Positions 51,066 through 59,880 of a stretch of DNA of 64,000 bases are shown in pieces. Source of the stretch: CAZPMC01 sp964587755 (GTDB lineage: Bacteria; Bacillota; Clostridia; Acetivibrionales; DTU013). The stretch's first letter is position 1. Each line of letters starts with the position of its first letter. The stretch is from positions 1 to 64,000 of the forward strand of contig CAZPMC010000004.1 in NCBI GenBank assembly GCA_964587755.1, written 5' to 3'. Below the pieces are notes generated by a model that had not been told where the DNA came from, searched no databases, and saw only the letters and a program-made list of their open reading frames with translations. The position numbers and the translations under genes are program-made.

Positions 51066-52061
51066 TTGGGAATTAACTTATTTTCGTCAAATCATGTTTT
51101 AGCGTTTGTAGGAACTTTTTTACTGGCTCTTATAGCGGGTCCGGTAATTATTCCCTTGCTCAAACGGTTGAAATTCGGTCAAACAGTAAGAGAAGACGGA
51201 CCGGCTACTCACTTAAAGAAGACGGGTATACCTACTATCGGGGGGTTAATATTTATTATACCCATGACCATAGCGGCATTGTTTTTTGCACCTCAGTATC
51301 CTGAGATTATCCCCATGCTTCTTGTAACTATTGGGTTTGCAGCAATCGGCTTTGTTGACGATTTTTTAAAGGTTGTCAAAAAGAATGCAGATGGTTTGAG
51401 TCCCAGACAGAAGACCTTCGGCTTAATTTTTGTATCAACTGCCTTTGCTGCATATGTTACATACAGCCCTAATTTAGGAACCGGAATGATTATACCGTTT
51501 TTGGGAATTGATGCGGTTGTTGAGCTTCCTATATGGCTGTTTATACCGCTGATTATATTCATTATGAATGCCATTACCAACTCAGTAAATATGACTGACG
51601 GTGTTGATGGCCTTGCAGCAGGGGTTACGCTTATAGTCGCAGTGTTTTTTACAATTGTTGCAATGGCAAAGACGGAATGGGAATTTGTAAAGCTGTTTTG
51701 CTCTATCACAGCAGGAGGATGTCTGGGTTTTTTAGCCTTCAACATTTATCCTGCTAAGGTTATTATGGGAGACACAGGCTCTTTGGCTCTAGGGGGAGCT
51801 TTGGGGGCTGCTGCAGTAGTAATGAAAATGCCATGGATATTAGTTGTAGTCGGGGCAATATATGCTGTAGAAACTCTTTCTGTAATATTGCAGGTAGCTT
51901 CTTTTAAGCTGAGAGGCAAAAGAATATTTAAAATGGCCCCTTTACATCATCACTTTGAATTGTCAGGATGGAAAGAAACTAAGGTCACAACGGTCTTTTG
52001 GCTAATTACCATAGTGCTTTGCTTCGTAGGATTTGCCACACTGGGGTTTAAATTTATCTAG
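51066..52061 (+). CDS. mraY: Phospho-MurNAc-pentapeptide transferase (lipid I synthase)
   Basis: Ten-helix membrane enzyme that moves phospho-MurNAc-pentapeptide onto undecaprenyl phosphate, the carrier made by UppS. 331 residues. KKTGIPTIGGLIF, FVDDFLKVVKKN (catalytic DD), NMTDGVDGLAAG, GDTGSLALGG and APLHHHFELSGWKETKV are all conserved. TTG start. The gene normally next, murD, is absent; ftsW follows. Confidence 0.96.
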   Translation: MGINLFSSNHVLAFVGTFLLALIAGPVIIPLLKRLKFGQTVREDGPATHLKKTGIPTIGGLIFIIPMTIAALFFAPQYPEIIPMLLVTIGFAAIGFVDDFLKVVKKNADGLSPRQKTFGLIFVSTAFAAYVTYSPNLGTGMIIPFLGIDAVVELPIWLFIPLIIFIMNAITNSVNMTDGVDGLAAGVTLIVAVFFTIVAMAKTEWEFVKLFCSITAGGCLGFLAFNIYPAKVIMGDTGSLALGGALGAAAVVMKMPWILVVVGAIYAVETLSVILQVASFKLRGKRIFKMAPLHHHFELSGWKETKVTTVFWLITIVLCFVGFATLGFKFI

Positions 52062-52095
52062 ACACTTGTGCAGCAGGGTTTTTAGGAGGATAAGT

Positions 52096-53205
52096 ATGAA
52101 TGAAAAAAAACCATTCGATTTCTGGTTATTTATTACGGTATTAATTTTGTTATCGCTGGGCTTGATTATGGTCTTTAGTGCCAGTGCTCCTACTGCTGAA
52201 AAGGAATTCAACGACATATACCACATTATAAAAAGGCAGCTTGTATTTGCAGTTCTCGGTGTAGGTGCAATGCTTTTTGCAGCAAACTATGATTACAGAA
52301 AAATCGGTAAAAAAACTGTAAACGGGCTTATGGTTGCCTCTGTCATTTTGCTTATACTGGTTTTGATACCCGGTATAGGAGTAGAGAGAAACAAATCATG
52401 GAGATGGATAGAGATCGGCGGTATTCAGTTTCAACCTTCTGAAATGGCGAAGCTTGCTCTTATTCTTTTTTTTGCATATTATTTATCAAAACGCAAAAAA
52501 CCTCTCAAATCGTTTTTTGGTGACCTAATGCCATATCTTTTTGTAACAGGTGTGATTGCAGTGCTCCTACTGCTAGAAACACATCTTAGTGCTACTATCA
52601 TAATGATTTCTATCGCTGCAATCATGCTGTTTGTAGCAGGTGCGAAAATAAGACATTTTCTCATTTTAGTGGCCCCGGTGACTGCTGCTATTACGGCTGT
52701 TATTATGTTTACAGACTATATGACCCCGCGGATAAATGCGTTTATTGACCCATGGAGCAATCCGTTGGGGGAAGGCTGGCAGACGATACAATCTCTTTAT
52801 GCCATCGGTTCCGGAGGCTTGTTTGGGAGAGGCTTGGGGCAAAGTATGCAGAAGTTTGGTTACATTCCATATGCCCATAATGATTATATTTTCTCCATAT
52901 TAGCTGAGGAACTGGGTTTTATCGGTGTAGTTTCTGTTCTGCTTTTATACATGATTTTCATTTGGAGGGGCATAAAAATAGCTGTTCACGCTCAGGATAC
53001 ATACGGCAGTCTAATTGCAACAGGAATAACTGCTCTTATCGCCGTACAAAGTCTTTTTAATGTTGCAGTTGTCACCAATACCGTACCGCCTACCGGTGTT
53101 TCCCTTCCTTTCTTCAGTTCAGGCGGGACTTCCCTGGTCCTCTTTTTGGTTGAGGTCGGGATATTGCTGAATATATCACGATATTCCAGCTATGAAAGAA
53201 TCTGA
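52096..53205 (+). CDS. ftsW: Division SEDS glycosyltransferase FtsW
   Basis: Septal peptidoglycan polymerase of about ten helices. 369 residues. The ATG at 52096 follows AGGAGG and clears the mraY stop; an upstream ATG at 52033 would overlap mraY. Landmarks are LIMVFSASAPTAE, the WRWIEIGGIQFQPSEMAKLAL segment, AHNDYIFSILAEELGFIGV and PFFSSGGTSLVLFLVEVGIL. No murG follows. Confidence 0.94.
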   Translation: MNEKKPFDFWLFITVLILLSLGLIMVFSASAPTAEKEFNDIYHIIKRQLVFAVLGVGAMLFAANYDYRKIGKKTVNGLMVASVILLILVLIPGIGVERNKSWRWIEIGGIQFQPSEMAKLALILFFAYYLSKRKKPLKSFFGDLMPYLFVTGVIAVLLLLETHLSATIIMISIAAIMLFVAGAKIRHFLILVAPVTAAITAVIMFTDYMTPRINAFIDPWSNPLGEGWQTIQSLYAIGSGGLFGRGLGQSMQKFGYIPYAHNDYIFSILAEELGFIGVVSVLLLYMIFIWRGIKIAVHAQDTYGSLIATGITALIAVQSLFNVAVVTNTVPPTGVSLPFFSSGGTSLVLFLVEVGILLNISRYSSYERI

Positions 53206-53219
53206 ACACATTACTTAAG

Positions 53220-53254
53220 CCTCGCATAAAATAAACTGTGTGCGAGGTGTTTTT
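53220..53254 (+). promoter_or_regulatory. Hairpin containing the ribosome binding site of the murA fragment
   Basis: CCTCGCA (53220-53226) pairs with TGCGAGG (53241-53247), and TGTTTTT follows up to the ATG at 53255. The Shine-Dalgarno GAGGTG (53244-53249) is partly in the 3' arm. The layout repeats that of the PBP gene at 793: a terminator-like stem whose T-run ends at the start codon. Confidence 0.55.
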
Positions 53255-53602
53255 ATGAGCAAATTTGTTATAAACGGAGGCGCCAAGCTTGAAGGCGAAA
53301 TTGTGGTCGAAGGCGCCAAAAACTCTGTCTTGCCGATTCTTGCCGCGTCACTATTAAACGGCGGGGAGAGCATAATTAGAAATTGTCCTGTTTTAAGGGA
53401 TGTGGAGGTAATGCTTGAAATATTAAAAAGCATAGGATGTAAAGCCAAAATGGAAGGGGATACGATAACAATAAACTCGTCTAACATTACAAAGACAAAA
53501 ATACCAGTTGAGTTAGCTGCTGAGATGCGCTCCTCCATTATTTTTTTGGGGCCTATGCTGGCAAGATGCGGCAAAGTGACTATTAGCTACCCGGGTGGGT
53601 AG
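53255..53602 (+). pseudogene. murA: Truncated UDP-N-acetylglucosamine 1-carboxyvinyltransferase (MurA N-terminus)
   Basis: Full MurA transfers enolpyruvate to UDP-GlcNAc, the first committed wall step. This ORF encodes only 115 residues against about 420. It begins like a normal MurA (FVINGGAKLEGEIVVEGAKNSVLPILAASLL, with the conserved Lys) and goes to ARCGKVTISYPGG, where a TAG replaces the codon of the catalytic Cys in the PGGC loop. Homology does not resume downstream in any frame I checked. The product lacks the active-site Cys and most of both domains. A complete murA must exist elsewhere. Confidence 0.85.
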
Positions 53603-53646
53603 CTTACTTTATTGACAGTTGAGAATTATGAAATTGCCGATAGTCA

Positions 53647-53675
53647 TTTAAAGATATCAAAAAATAATGTATAAT
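53647..53675 (+). promoter_or_regulatory. Candidate promoter of the ECF sigma operon
   Basis: TTTAAA (53647-53652), 17-nt spacer, TATAAT (53670-53675), about 50 nt before the sigma gene. The -10 is perfect, the -35 weak. Confidence 0.45.
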
Positions 53676-53725
53676 CTAATTTGTGTATGTCTTTATGTAA
53701 TCACTTTGGGGGTATAAAATACACA

Positions 53726-54340
53726 ATGAACGATGAAGAGCAGATTCTGATTGGCAGGTCAAAAGCAGGCGATGTTGCTGCTTTTGAAGAACTGATAGCA
53801 GTTTATCAAAAAAAAATATTTAATCTGACCTATAGAATGTTGGGCAATCTAAATGATGCAGACGATTTAACACAGGAAACGTTTATTAGAGTCTTTAGAT
53901 CCATTGCTAACTTTAAAGGAGAGTCATCCTTTTCTACATGGATTTATAGGATTGCTACCAATGTTTGTCTTGACGAGCTCAGAAAAAGAAAAAACAAAAA
54001 AGCTATATCCCTGGATGAAGAGATTAAGATGGATGACGGTGAAATAAAACGGCAGATTGAAAGCGATGATCCTCTGCCTGATGAGATCGCCGAAAGAGAA
54101 GAGCTGCGTTTATTCGTTACACAGGCTATAGAAAGCCTCCCAGAGGAGCAGCGGCTCATAATCTCCTTAAGAGACATTCAAGGTCTTTCTTATGATGAGA
54201 TTGCACAGGTTCTTGATTGTCCCTCAGGCACTGTAAAATCAAGAATTAACAGGGCAAGACAAGCTCTAAAAAAGATTCTGCTAAGCAAGAGGGAACTTTT
54301 AGATTATGATTTCGTCAAAAATTATGAAAGGAGGATTTGA
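53726..54340 (+). CDS. RNA polymerase ECF-type sigma factor
   Basis: A 204-residue sigma-70 family factor of the ECF group. Region 2 reads FNLTYRMLGNLNDADDLTQETFIRVFRSIANFKGESSFSTWIYRIATN. Region 4 reads LPEEQRLIISLRDIQGLSYDEIAQVLDCPSGTVKSRINRARQAL. The ATG at 53726 is preferred, although the nearest GGGGG is 13 nt away; an ATG at 53681 is possible. It overlaps the anti-sigma region by context and both probably respond to an envelope signal. Confidence 0.93.
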   Translation: MNDEEQILIGRSKAGDVAAFEELIAVYQKKIFNLTYRMLGNLNDADDLTQETFIRVFRSIANFKGESSFSTWIYRIATNVCLDELRKRKNKKAISLDEEIKMDDGEIKRQIESDDPLPDEIAEREELRLFVTQAIESLPEEQRLIISLRDIQGLSYDEIAQVLDCPSGTVKSRINRARQALKKILLSKRELLDYDFVKNYERRI

Positions 54341-54342
54341 GG

Positions 54343-55479
54343 ATGAAGAACTGCTCTGATTTCAGAGATAATATATGCGCATATATAGACAATGAATTGG
54401 CCGCTGATGAGAGAAATTCCTTTGAAAAGCATCTGGAAATTTGTCCTGAATGCAAAAGGGAAACAGAAGAAATGCGTTGTATTTTCGGACTGTGCGCCGA
54501 TATTCCCCTTAAGGAGCTTCCTTGCGACTTCTCATCCGAATTGCACACAAAGCTGGTCGCAGTTGCCGAAAGACAGGACAATAAAATCATACCCATTAAA
54601 AAGTCCAAGAGCTATAAAATTACCAGTGCAGTTGCATCGATTGCGGCATCCTTGCTTATAATCTTCCTGGCAGGTAACTTTTACAAATACGGAATCAATG
54701 CACCAAAGGGAACGAGCAGTGATTCTGCCTATTCGTTAGATCAAAATAACGAAATAAATCCAGCAGCTGGCATGCTTGATCAGGAGACGGCTAAAGAAGA
54801 TGGCGGATTGTTTTCAAAAGCCATGAGCGAGGAAGCAAACGATACGGTAAGTGCTTTAGATGGCAAACCAGAAGCTGCTTTATTTGCTGACATGTACGAA
54901 GAATCTGATCGTTCCTATGCCTTTGAAGAAAGCCGTGAGCTGGCTATTGCCGGAAGAAAACAGATGGCTATGCCTGAGACAGCATCAATAAAATATTCAT
55001 CAATAACTCTGATGGCAGATGACCCTGCTTCCGAGGTCTCAAAGATCAGGCAAATTGCCCTTTCAAATAATGCTGATGTCATAGAGAACAAATCCTTAGA
55101 TGATGAATCTTCTGATAGTATAACTGCTTTTTCATTACCACCGGCTTCTGAAGCAGAGCAGAAGACAGAGCTAAATATTAAAATTCAGCATTCCCAATAC
55201 GACAGGTTTATTGAGGAGCTTAAAGAGATATATGGAATAGCTGATTTGCAGGTAGGAGCATTTGTAGCTGAAGATATGTCAGAAATTTTAAGCACAAATA
55301 TATCAATCTCCAATGATATTGATAACCAAATACAAGAGTTAAGAAAAAACGACAGTGAGGAAAATACGGAAGAAATAAAAAAACTGCAGTCAGACAAGGA
55401 AAGTGTTGACAACCTGATTGAGGAGATCAGATTAGGGTCAGATGAGGTAACTGTAAATATTTATATCAATAAAAAATAG
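54343..55479 (+). CDS. Membrane anti-sigma factor with zinc-finger and DUF4349-like domains
   Basis: A 378-residue protein. The N-terminal zinc-binding anti-sigma domain has CSDFRDNICAYIDNEL and the HxxxCxxC of HLEICPEC. One membrane helix lies at about 92-112. The outer part (residues 220-378) shows the DUF4349 pattern, with a coiled coil near 325-360 (IDNQIQELRKND...KKLQSDKESVDNLIEEI). AGGAGG precedes the ATG, 2 nt after the sigma gene. It should hold the sigma factor at the membrane until a signal releases it. Confidence 0.85.
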   Translation: MKNCSDFRDNICAYIDNELAADERNSFEKHLEICPECKRETEEMRCIFGLCADIPLKELPCDFSSELHTKLVAVAERQDNKIIPIKKSKSYKITSAVASIAASLLIIFLAGNFYKYGINAPKGTSSDSAYSLDQNNEINPAAGMLDQETAKEDGGLFSKAMSEEANDTVSALDGKPEAALFADMYEESDRSYAFEESRELAIAGRKQMAMPETASIKYSSITLMADDPASEVSKIRQIALSNNADVIENKSLDDESSDSITAFSLPPASEAEQKTELNIKIQHSQYDRFIEELKEIYGIADLQVGAFVAEDMSEILSTNISISNDIDNQIQELRKNDSEENTEEIKKLQSDKESVDNLIEEIRLGSDEVTVNIYINKK

Positions 55480-55500
55480 CGTTATCAACCCGGAAATAGA

Positions 55501-55529
55501 CGGCAGCCATTTACGGCAGCCGTTTTTTT
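55501..55529 (+). terminator. Intrinsic terminator after the anti-sigma gene
   Basis: CGGCAGCC (55501-55508) pairs with GGCAGCCG (55515-55522) with one A-A mismatch, over ATTTAC, followed by seven T. Confidence 0.85.
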
Positions 55530-55558
55530 GTGTAGAATAATCAAGCGGAGGTTTTTTT

Positions 55559-58261
55559 ATGAATACTGATAAGATTATGATTGTTGATGGTAACAGCATA
55601 TTAAACAGGGCTTTCTATGGGCTTCAGGGTGCTCAGATGCTGTCAACAAAAGAAGGTTTACACACAAATGCCATATACGGATTTTTAAATATTTTAAACA
55701 AGTATATCAATGAACAGAATCCGCAATATTTATGCGTGGCTTTTGATCTTTCGGCACCGACCTTCAGGCATTTGGAGTTCAGCGGTTACAAGGCCAAAAG
55801 AAAAGGCATGCCTGCTGAGTTGGCCGAGCAACTTCCGGTAATGAAGCAGATACTTGAAGCTATGAATATAAAGAGCCTCGAGATGGAAGGTTATGAGGCT
55901 GACGACTTAATCGGATGCATTTCCCGCAGTGCAGAGGAGCAGGGATTGGAAGTTTTAATTGTGACCGGAGACAGAGACTCTCTTCAGCTTGCCTCAACTA
56001 AAACAAAAATCCTACTTCCTGTGACAAAGTACGGGAAGACCGAAACCGAAGAATATGATGAACAGGGTGTAATTGACCGCTATGGGGTGACACCTGCGGA
56101 GTTTATTGATGTAAAAGGGCTTATGGGAGATCCGTCCGACAATATTCCCGGAGTACCGGGAATAGGCGAGAAGACTGCTGTTTGGCTGATTAAGGCTTTT
56201 GGAAGTATAGAAAATATCTATGACAATATCCATAGGATTGAGAAAAAAAGCGTAAAAGAAAAGCTTGAGGCGAATAAAGAGCTGGCTTTTTTAAGTAAGC
56301 GTCTTGCAACTATCACAAGAAATTTGGACAACCTTTGCTCTATTGATGAATTAAAAATAAAGGACTTCAATAGACCGAAGCTTTATGAGATATTTAAACG
56401 GCTTGAGTTCAGAAGCTTTATTGAAAAATTTGGCCTTGACGAGGATGGAGGCTTTTCGAAAGTTCAAAATCCGGGACAAAAGCTTGACTTCATTATGGTA
56501 GATGATATTCTGGCTCTCGCCCAGCTGGCTTCTACTATAAAGCAAGAGGGCTGGGCATCAATATTTTATCTTTTAGACCGGATAAACAATTTTGAATCCA
56601 GACTGGTTGGCTTGGCGCTGTCATGGAGAAATGGAAACGCATATATTAAAATTGGTGACGGAATTAGCGAGGAACAGTTTTTACAACAATTTAAACCGGT
56701 CTTTTCCGATTCTGATGTAAAATTTTATGGGCATGATTTAAAGGGTTTGATCGTTTACCTTAAATGGAAGGACATTTCCTTTAACGGGTTGTTCTTTGAT
56801 ACCATGATTGGTGCATATATCCTGAATCCGACCGGGAACACCTACACAGTATCTGAGCTGACGGAAGAATATTTGAATTATGTGATTGAACCGATCGAAA
56901 AATTAAGCGGTAAGGGTAAAAACTTTATGCCTTTTTCTGAAATACCCGTCGAATTACTCTCAAAAACAGCAGTTAGACACAGCAGGGCAGTAATGGAGCT
57001 GAAAGATGTTATTGGGCAGCATATTGAAGAAAACGGGCAGGAGGATTTGTTTTACGACATTGAGCTGCCGCTGATAGAAGTACTGGCGGATATGGAACAC
57101 AGGGGATTTAAGGTTAATATTGAGAAGCTTGAAGAGTTTTCGGCACGCCTTGATGAAAAAATTTTGGATGCGGAACAAAAAATATATGAGCTTGCAGGGG
57201 AGACCTTTAATATAAATTCTCCTAAGCAATTAGGAATTATCTTATTTGAGAAGCTAGGACTGCCTCCAGTAAAAAAAACCAAAACAGGCTATTCCACCGA
57301 TGCCGGGGTAATTGAGCAATTGGCACAAAAGCATCCTGCAGTTGCTTTGATTCTATACTACAGACAGTTGGTAAAATTAAAATCCACATATGCACAGGGG
57401 CTGTTAAATGTAGTCAATCCGAAAACCGGACGCATTCATTCAAGCTTCAATCAGACTGTGACGGCTACCGGCAGAATCAGCTCAACTGAACCAAACCTTC
57501 AGAATATTCCTATTAAGCTTGAAATGGGAAGAGAAATAAGAAAGGTTTTTGTACCGGAAAACAATGAGTTTATTCTGTCGGATGCAGACTATTCACAGAT
57601 CGAGCTAAGAGTACTTGCCCACATAACAGGTGATGATAATATGATATCTGCATTTAAAAACGATGAAGACATTCATACGGCAACTGCGGCTGCTGTTTTT
57701 AAGGTTCCTGCAGGTGAAGTAACACCTCTTCTGCGCTCACGGGCAAAGGCTGTAAACTTTGGAATTGTTTACGGGATAAGTGATTTTAGCTTAGCAAAGG
57801 ATATAGGAATAACAAGAAAAGAAGCTCGTCTTTATATAGACCAGTATTTAGAAAGATACCCCGGGGTTAAGCGTTATATGCATGACACAGTTGAATATGG
57901 TAAGAAATATGGATTTGTAGAAACTATGTTTAAGAGAAGACGTTATTTGCCGGAGCTCAAATCCAGTAATTTCAATATAAGAGCCTTCGGGGAAAGAGTT
58001 GCAATGAATATGCCTATCCAGGGTACAGCGGCAGATATTATTAAAATTGCTATGGTTAAGGTATACACAGAACTAACTTCACATAAAATGAAATCAGGAA
58101 TGATATTACAGGTCCATGACGAGCTGATAATTGAAACTCATGTCAGCGAAAAGGAGCGTGTGGAGGAGATTTTACAGCGGTGTATGCAGGATGCTGTTAA
58201 ACTGGACATACCTCTTATAGCCGAGGTTAAAACAGGCTCAAACTGGTATGAGACAAATTAA
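55559..58261 (+). CDS. polA: DNA polymerase I
   Basis: Repair and Okazaki-fragment polymerase. 900 residues. The 5' nuclease domain (1-290) has VDGNSILNRAFYG, EADDLIG and KGLMGDPSDNIPGVPGIGEKTA. The middle domain (about 310-480) keeps the exonuclease fold (FDTMIGAYILNP) but lacks the DxE metal-binding residues of the first exonuclease motif, so proofreading is probably lost. The polymerase domain has DADYSQIELRVLAH (motif A), RSRAKAVNFGIVYG (motif B) and QVHDELIIE (motif C). The order polA-coaE-slt is common in Clostridia. Confidence 0.97.
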   Translation: MNTDKIMIVDGNSILNRAFYGLQGAQMLSTKEGLHTNAIYGFLNILNKYINEQNPQYLCVAFDLSAPTFRHLEFSGYKAKRKGMPAELAEQLPVMKQILEAMNIKSLEMEGYEADDLIGCISRSAEEQGLEVLIVTGDRDSLQLASTKTKILLPVTKYGKTETEEYDEQGVIDRYGVTPAEFIDVKGLMGDPSDNIPGVPGIGEKTAVWLIKAFGSIENIYDNIHRIEKKSVKEKLEANKELAFLSKRLATITRNLDNLCSIDELKIKDFNRPKLYEIFKRLEFRSFIEKFGLDEDGGFSKVQNPGQKLDFIMVDDILALAQLASTIKQEGWASIFYLLDRINNFESRLVGLALSWRNGNAYIKIGDGISEEQFLQQFKPVFSDSDVKFYGHDLKGLIVYLKWKDISFNGLFFDTMIGAYILNPTGNTYTVSELTEEYLNYVIEPIEKLSGKGKNFMPFSEIPVELLSKTAVRHSRAVMELKDVIGQHIEENGQEDLFYDIELPLIEVLADMEHRGFKVNIEKLEEFSARLDEKILDAEQKIYELAGETFNINSPKQLGIILFEKLGLPPVKKTKTGYSTDAGVIEQLAQKHPAVALILYYRQLVKLKSTYAQGLLNVVNPKTGRIHSSFNQTVTATGRISSTEPNLQNIPIKLEMGREIRKVFVPENNEFILSDADYSQIELRVLAHITGDDNMISAFKNDEDIHTATAAAVFKVPAGEVTPLLRSRAKAVNFGIVYGISDFSLAKDIGITRKEARLYIDQYLERYPGVKRYMHDTVEYGKKYGFVETMFKRRRYLPELKSSNFNIRAFGERVAMNMPIQGTAADIIKIAMVKVYTELTSHKMKSGMILQVHDELIIETHVSEKERVEEILQRCMQDAVKLDIPLIAEVKTGSNWYETN

Positions 58262-58291
58262 ATGCTTCTGGCACAGGTTTAGTCGGAAAGG

Positions 58292-58909
58292 ATGAGTGGT
58301 TTGAAAATTATTGGAGTTACTGGAGGTATAGGAAGCGGGAAAAGCACAGCTTCAAGTGCACTTAGGGATCTTGGGGCTGCAGTGCTTGATGCGGATATAA
58401 TCTCAAGAAATGTTACTGCCCCTGGAGGCAGGGCATTTGATGAGCTGGTAGAATACTTCGGAGAACAGATTGTTAAGGAGGATGGGGAGCTTAATCGTGA
58501 GCTGTTGGCAGATTTGGCTTTTAGCGACAAGGTACAGCAGCATGCATTAAATTGTATTACTCATAAATACATTATAGAAAAAATATATGATACCATAGAA
58601 ATTCTTAAAAATAATAATAAATGTGATATAGCAGTTATTGATGCTCCTATTCCACTTGAAAAGGGCTTTCTCGATCTGGCAGATGAGGTGTGGGTAATAG
58701 TTGCCGATCAGGAGACAAGAATTAAAAGGGTGATGGACAGAAGTGGCTATTCATACGAGGAAGTTGTGAAACGTATTGAAGCTCAACCGACAGAAGAGGA
58801 ATATAAAAAGCTTGCAAATGAAGTAATATATAACAACGGAACACCGGAAGAGCTTGAGCAGGCTATTGTAAGACTATTTTTACAAAAAAAGCAGGAATGG
58901 CAGCGATAA
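58292..58909 (+). CDS. coaE: Dephospho-CoA kinase
   Basis: Last step of coenzyme A synthesis, phosphorylating the 3' hydroxyl of dephospho-CoA. 205 residues. The P-loop is GVTGGIGSGKSTAS. DADIISRNVTAPGGRAFDELVEYFG and IDAPIPLEKGFLDLADEVWVI are family signatures. The ATG follows GGAAAGG. It is followed 1 nt later by the transglycosylase gene. Confidence 0.95.
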   Translation: MSGLKIIGVTGGIGSGKSTASSALRDLGAAVLDADIISRNVTAPGGRAFDELVEYFGEQIVKEDGELNRELLADLAFSDKVQQHALNCITHKYIIEKIYDTIEILKNNNKCDIAVIDAPIPLEKGFLDLADEVWVIVADQETRIKRVMDRSGYSYEEVVKRIEAQPTEEEYKKLANEVIYNNGTPEELEQAIVRLFLQKKQEWQR

Positions 58910-58910
58910 A

Positions 58911-59441
58911 ATGAAACGTGTTATTGTAATATTGATTTTGGTCTTTATTGCTCTGATAATGGTTTTTACTGCTGTAAGGTTTATTTATCCTAACAAATAC
59001 AGCGCTTATATAAAACAGTATTCAGAAAAGTATGATATAGACCCATATCTTGTACAGGCAATTATAAAAGCTGAAAGTAACTTTAGGCCTGACGCCATAT
59101 CGCGAAAAAACGCCAGAGGTTTAATGCAGATTTCTGAAATTACAGGCGCATGGGGTGCACAAAAGCTTAAAATAGAGAATTATTCAGAGGAAATGTTGTT
59201 TGATGTTGAAACAAACATTACTATCGGCTGTTGGTATTTATCAGTTTTATACACCGAATTCGGCGACACTGACCTTGTATTAGCAGCCTACAACGCTGGC
59301 AGTGGAAATGTATCCCGTTGGCTTAAGAACAGAAAGCTTAGTTCTGACGGAAGAAAACTTGACAAGATTCCCTTCAAAGAGACGGAGCAATACTTAACCA
59401 GAGTAAAAAATAATTACAAAATATACAAAATACTTTACTAA
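58911..59441 (+). CDS. Lytic transglycosylase, SLT domain
   Basis: A 176-residue peptidoglycan-cleaving enzyme. The N-terminal hydrophobic segment (5-23) is a membrane anchor or signal. The SLT domain has DPYLVQAIIKAESNFRPDAISRKNARGLMQI with catalytic E55, then the NITIGCWYLSVLYTEFGDTDLVLAAYNAG part. It is translationally coupled to coaE. Small SLT proteins of this type occur widely in spore formers. Confidence 0.93.
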   Translation: MKRVIVILILVFIALIMVFTAVRFIYPNKYSAYIKQYSEKYDIDPYLVQAIIKAESNFRPDAISRKNARGLMQISEITGAWGAQKLKIENYSEEMLFDVETNITIGCWYLSVLYTEFGDTDLVLAAYNAGSGNVSRWLKNRKLSSDGRKLDKIPFKETEQYLTRVKNNYKIYKILY

Positions 59442-59501
59442 AATGAATAATAATGGTACTTTATACTAAGAGAACTTGAAAAGGCCATAGGAGGAATGGA
59501 A

Positions 59502-59840
59502 ATGTTTTCTGAACTACTTTTTGAAAGAGATATTCTTTATCCCACAGACAATAGCAACGATCCAGGAAGTATCCATTTACAAGTTTATTCTCCGAATGAT
59601 AAAGCCAAAATACCTGTTGTCATAGAATGCAAAACAAATCATTCTGCCATTAAATACATTGACACTATTTTGAGAATCGTTCAAAGCGACATTTTCGACA
59701 GAATAGTAATCGATTTGAAAAAGAGTGCCGATGTTTATATAAAGAACAACAACCCGGATATAACAGAATTTGATGGCTATAACCATGTACTTGTCAAGTT
59801 TACAGATGGCGGGATTGAATATATTGGTGTCAACATATAA
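59502..59840 (+). CDS. Hypothetical protein (112 aa)
   Basis: I do not recognise this family. The ATG at 59502 follows AGGAGG by 7 nt, so it is a real start; the ATG two codons earlier is too near. The product is soluble, without signal or membrane segments, and has a regular alternation of strands and helices (IPVVIECKTNHSAIKYIDTILRIV; DRIVIDLKKSADVYI). It lies between the transglycosylase and diguanylate cyclase genes, 40 nt before the latter. Confidence 0.8.
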   Translation: MFSELLFERDILYPTDNSNDPGSIHLQVYSPNDKAKIPVVIECKTNHSAIKYIDTILRIVQSDIFDRIVIDLKKSADVYIKNNNPDITEFDGYNHVLVKFTDGGIEYIGVNI

Positions 59841-59880
59841 CTTTCTAATAAATTTAATTATTTGATAAGGCGCTGATATT

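Noticed and set aside
53612..53640. TTGACA at 53612 as a sigma operon promoter
   Set aside because: No -10 at 16-18 nt; the TATAAT at 53670 with a weak -35 is the better candidate.
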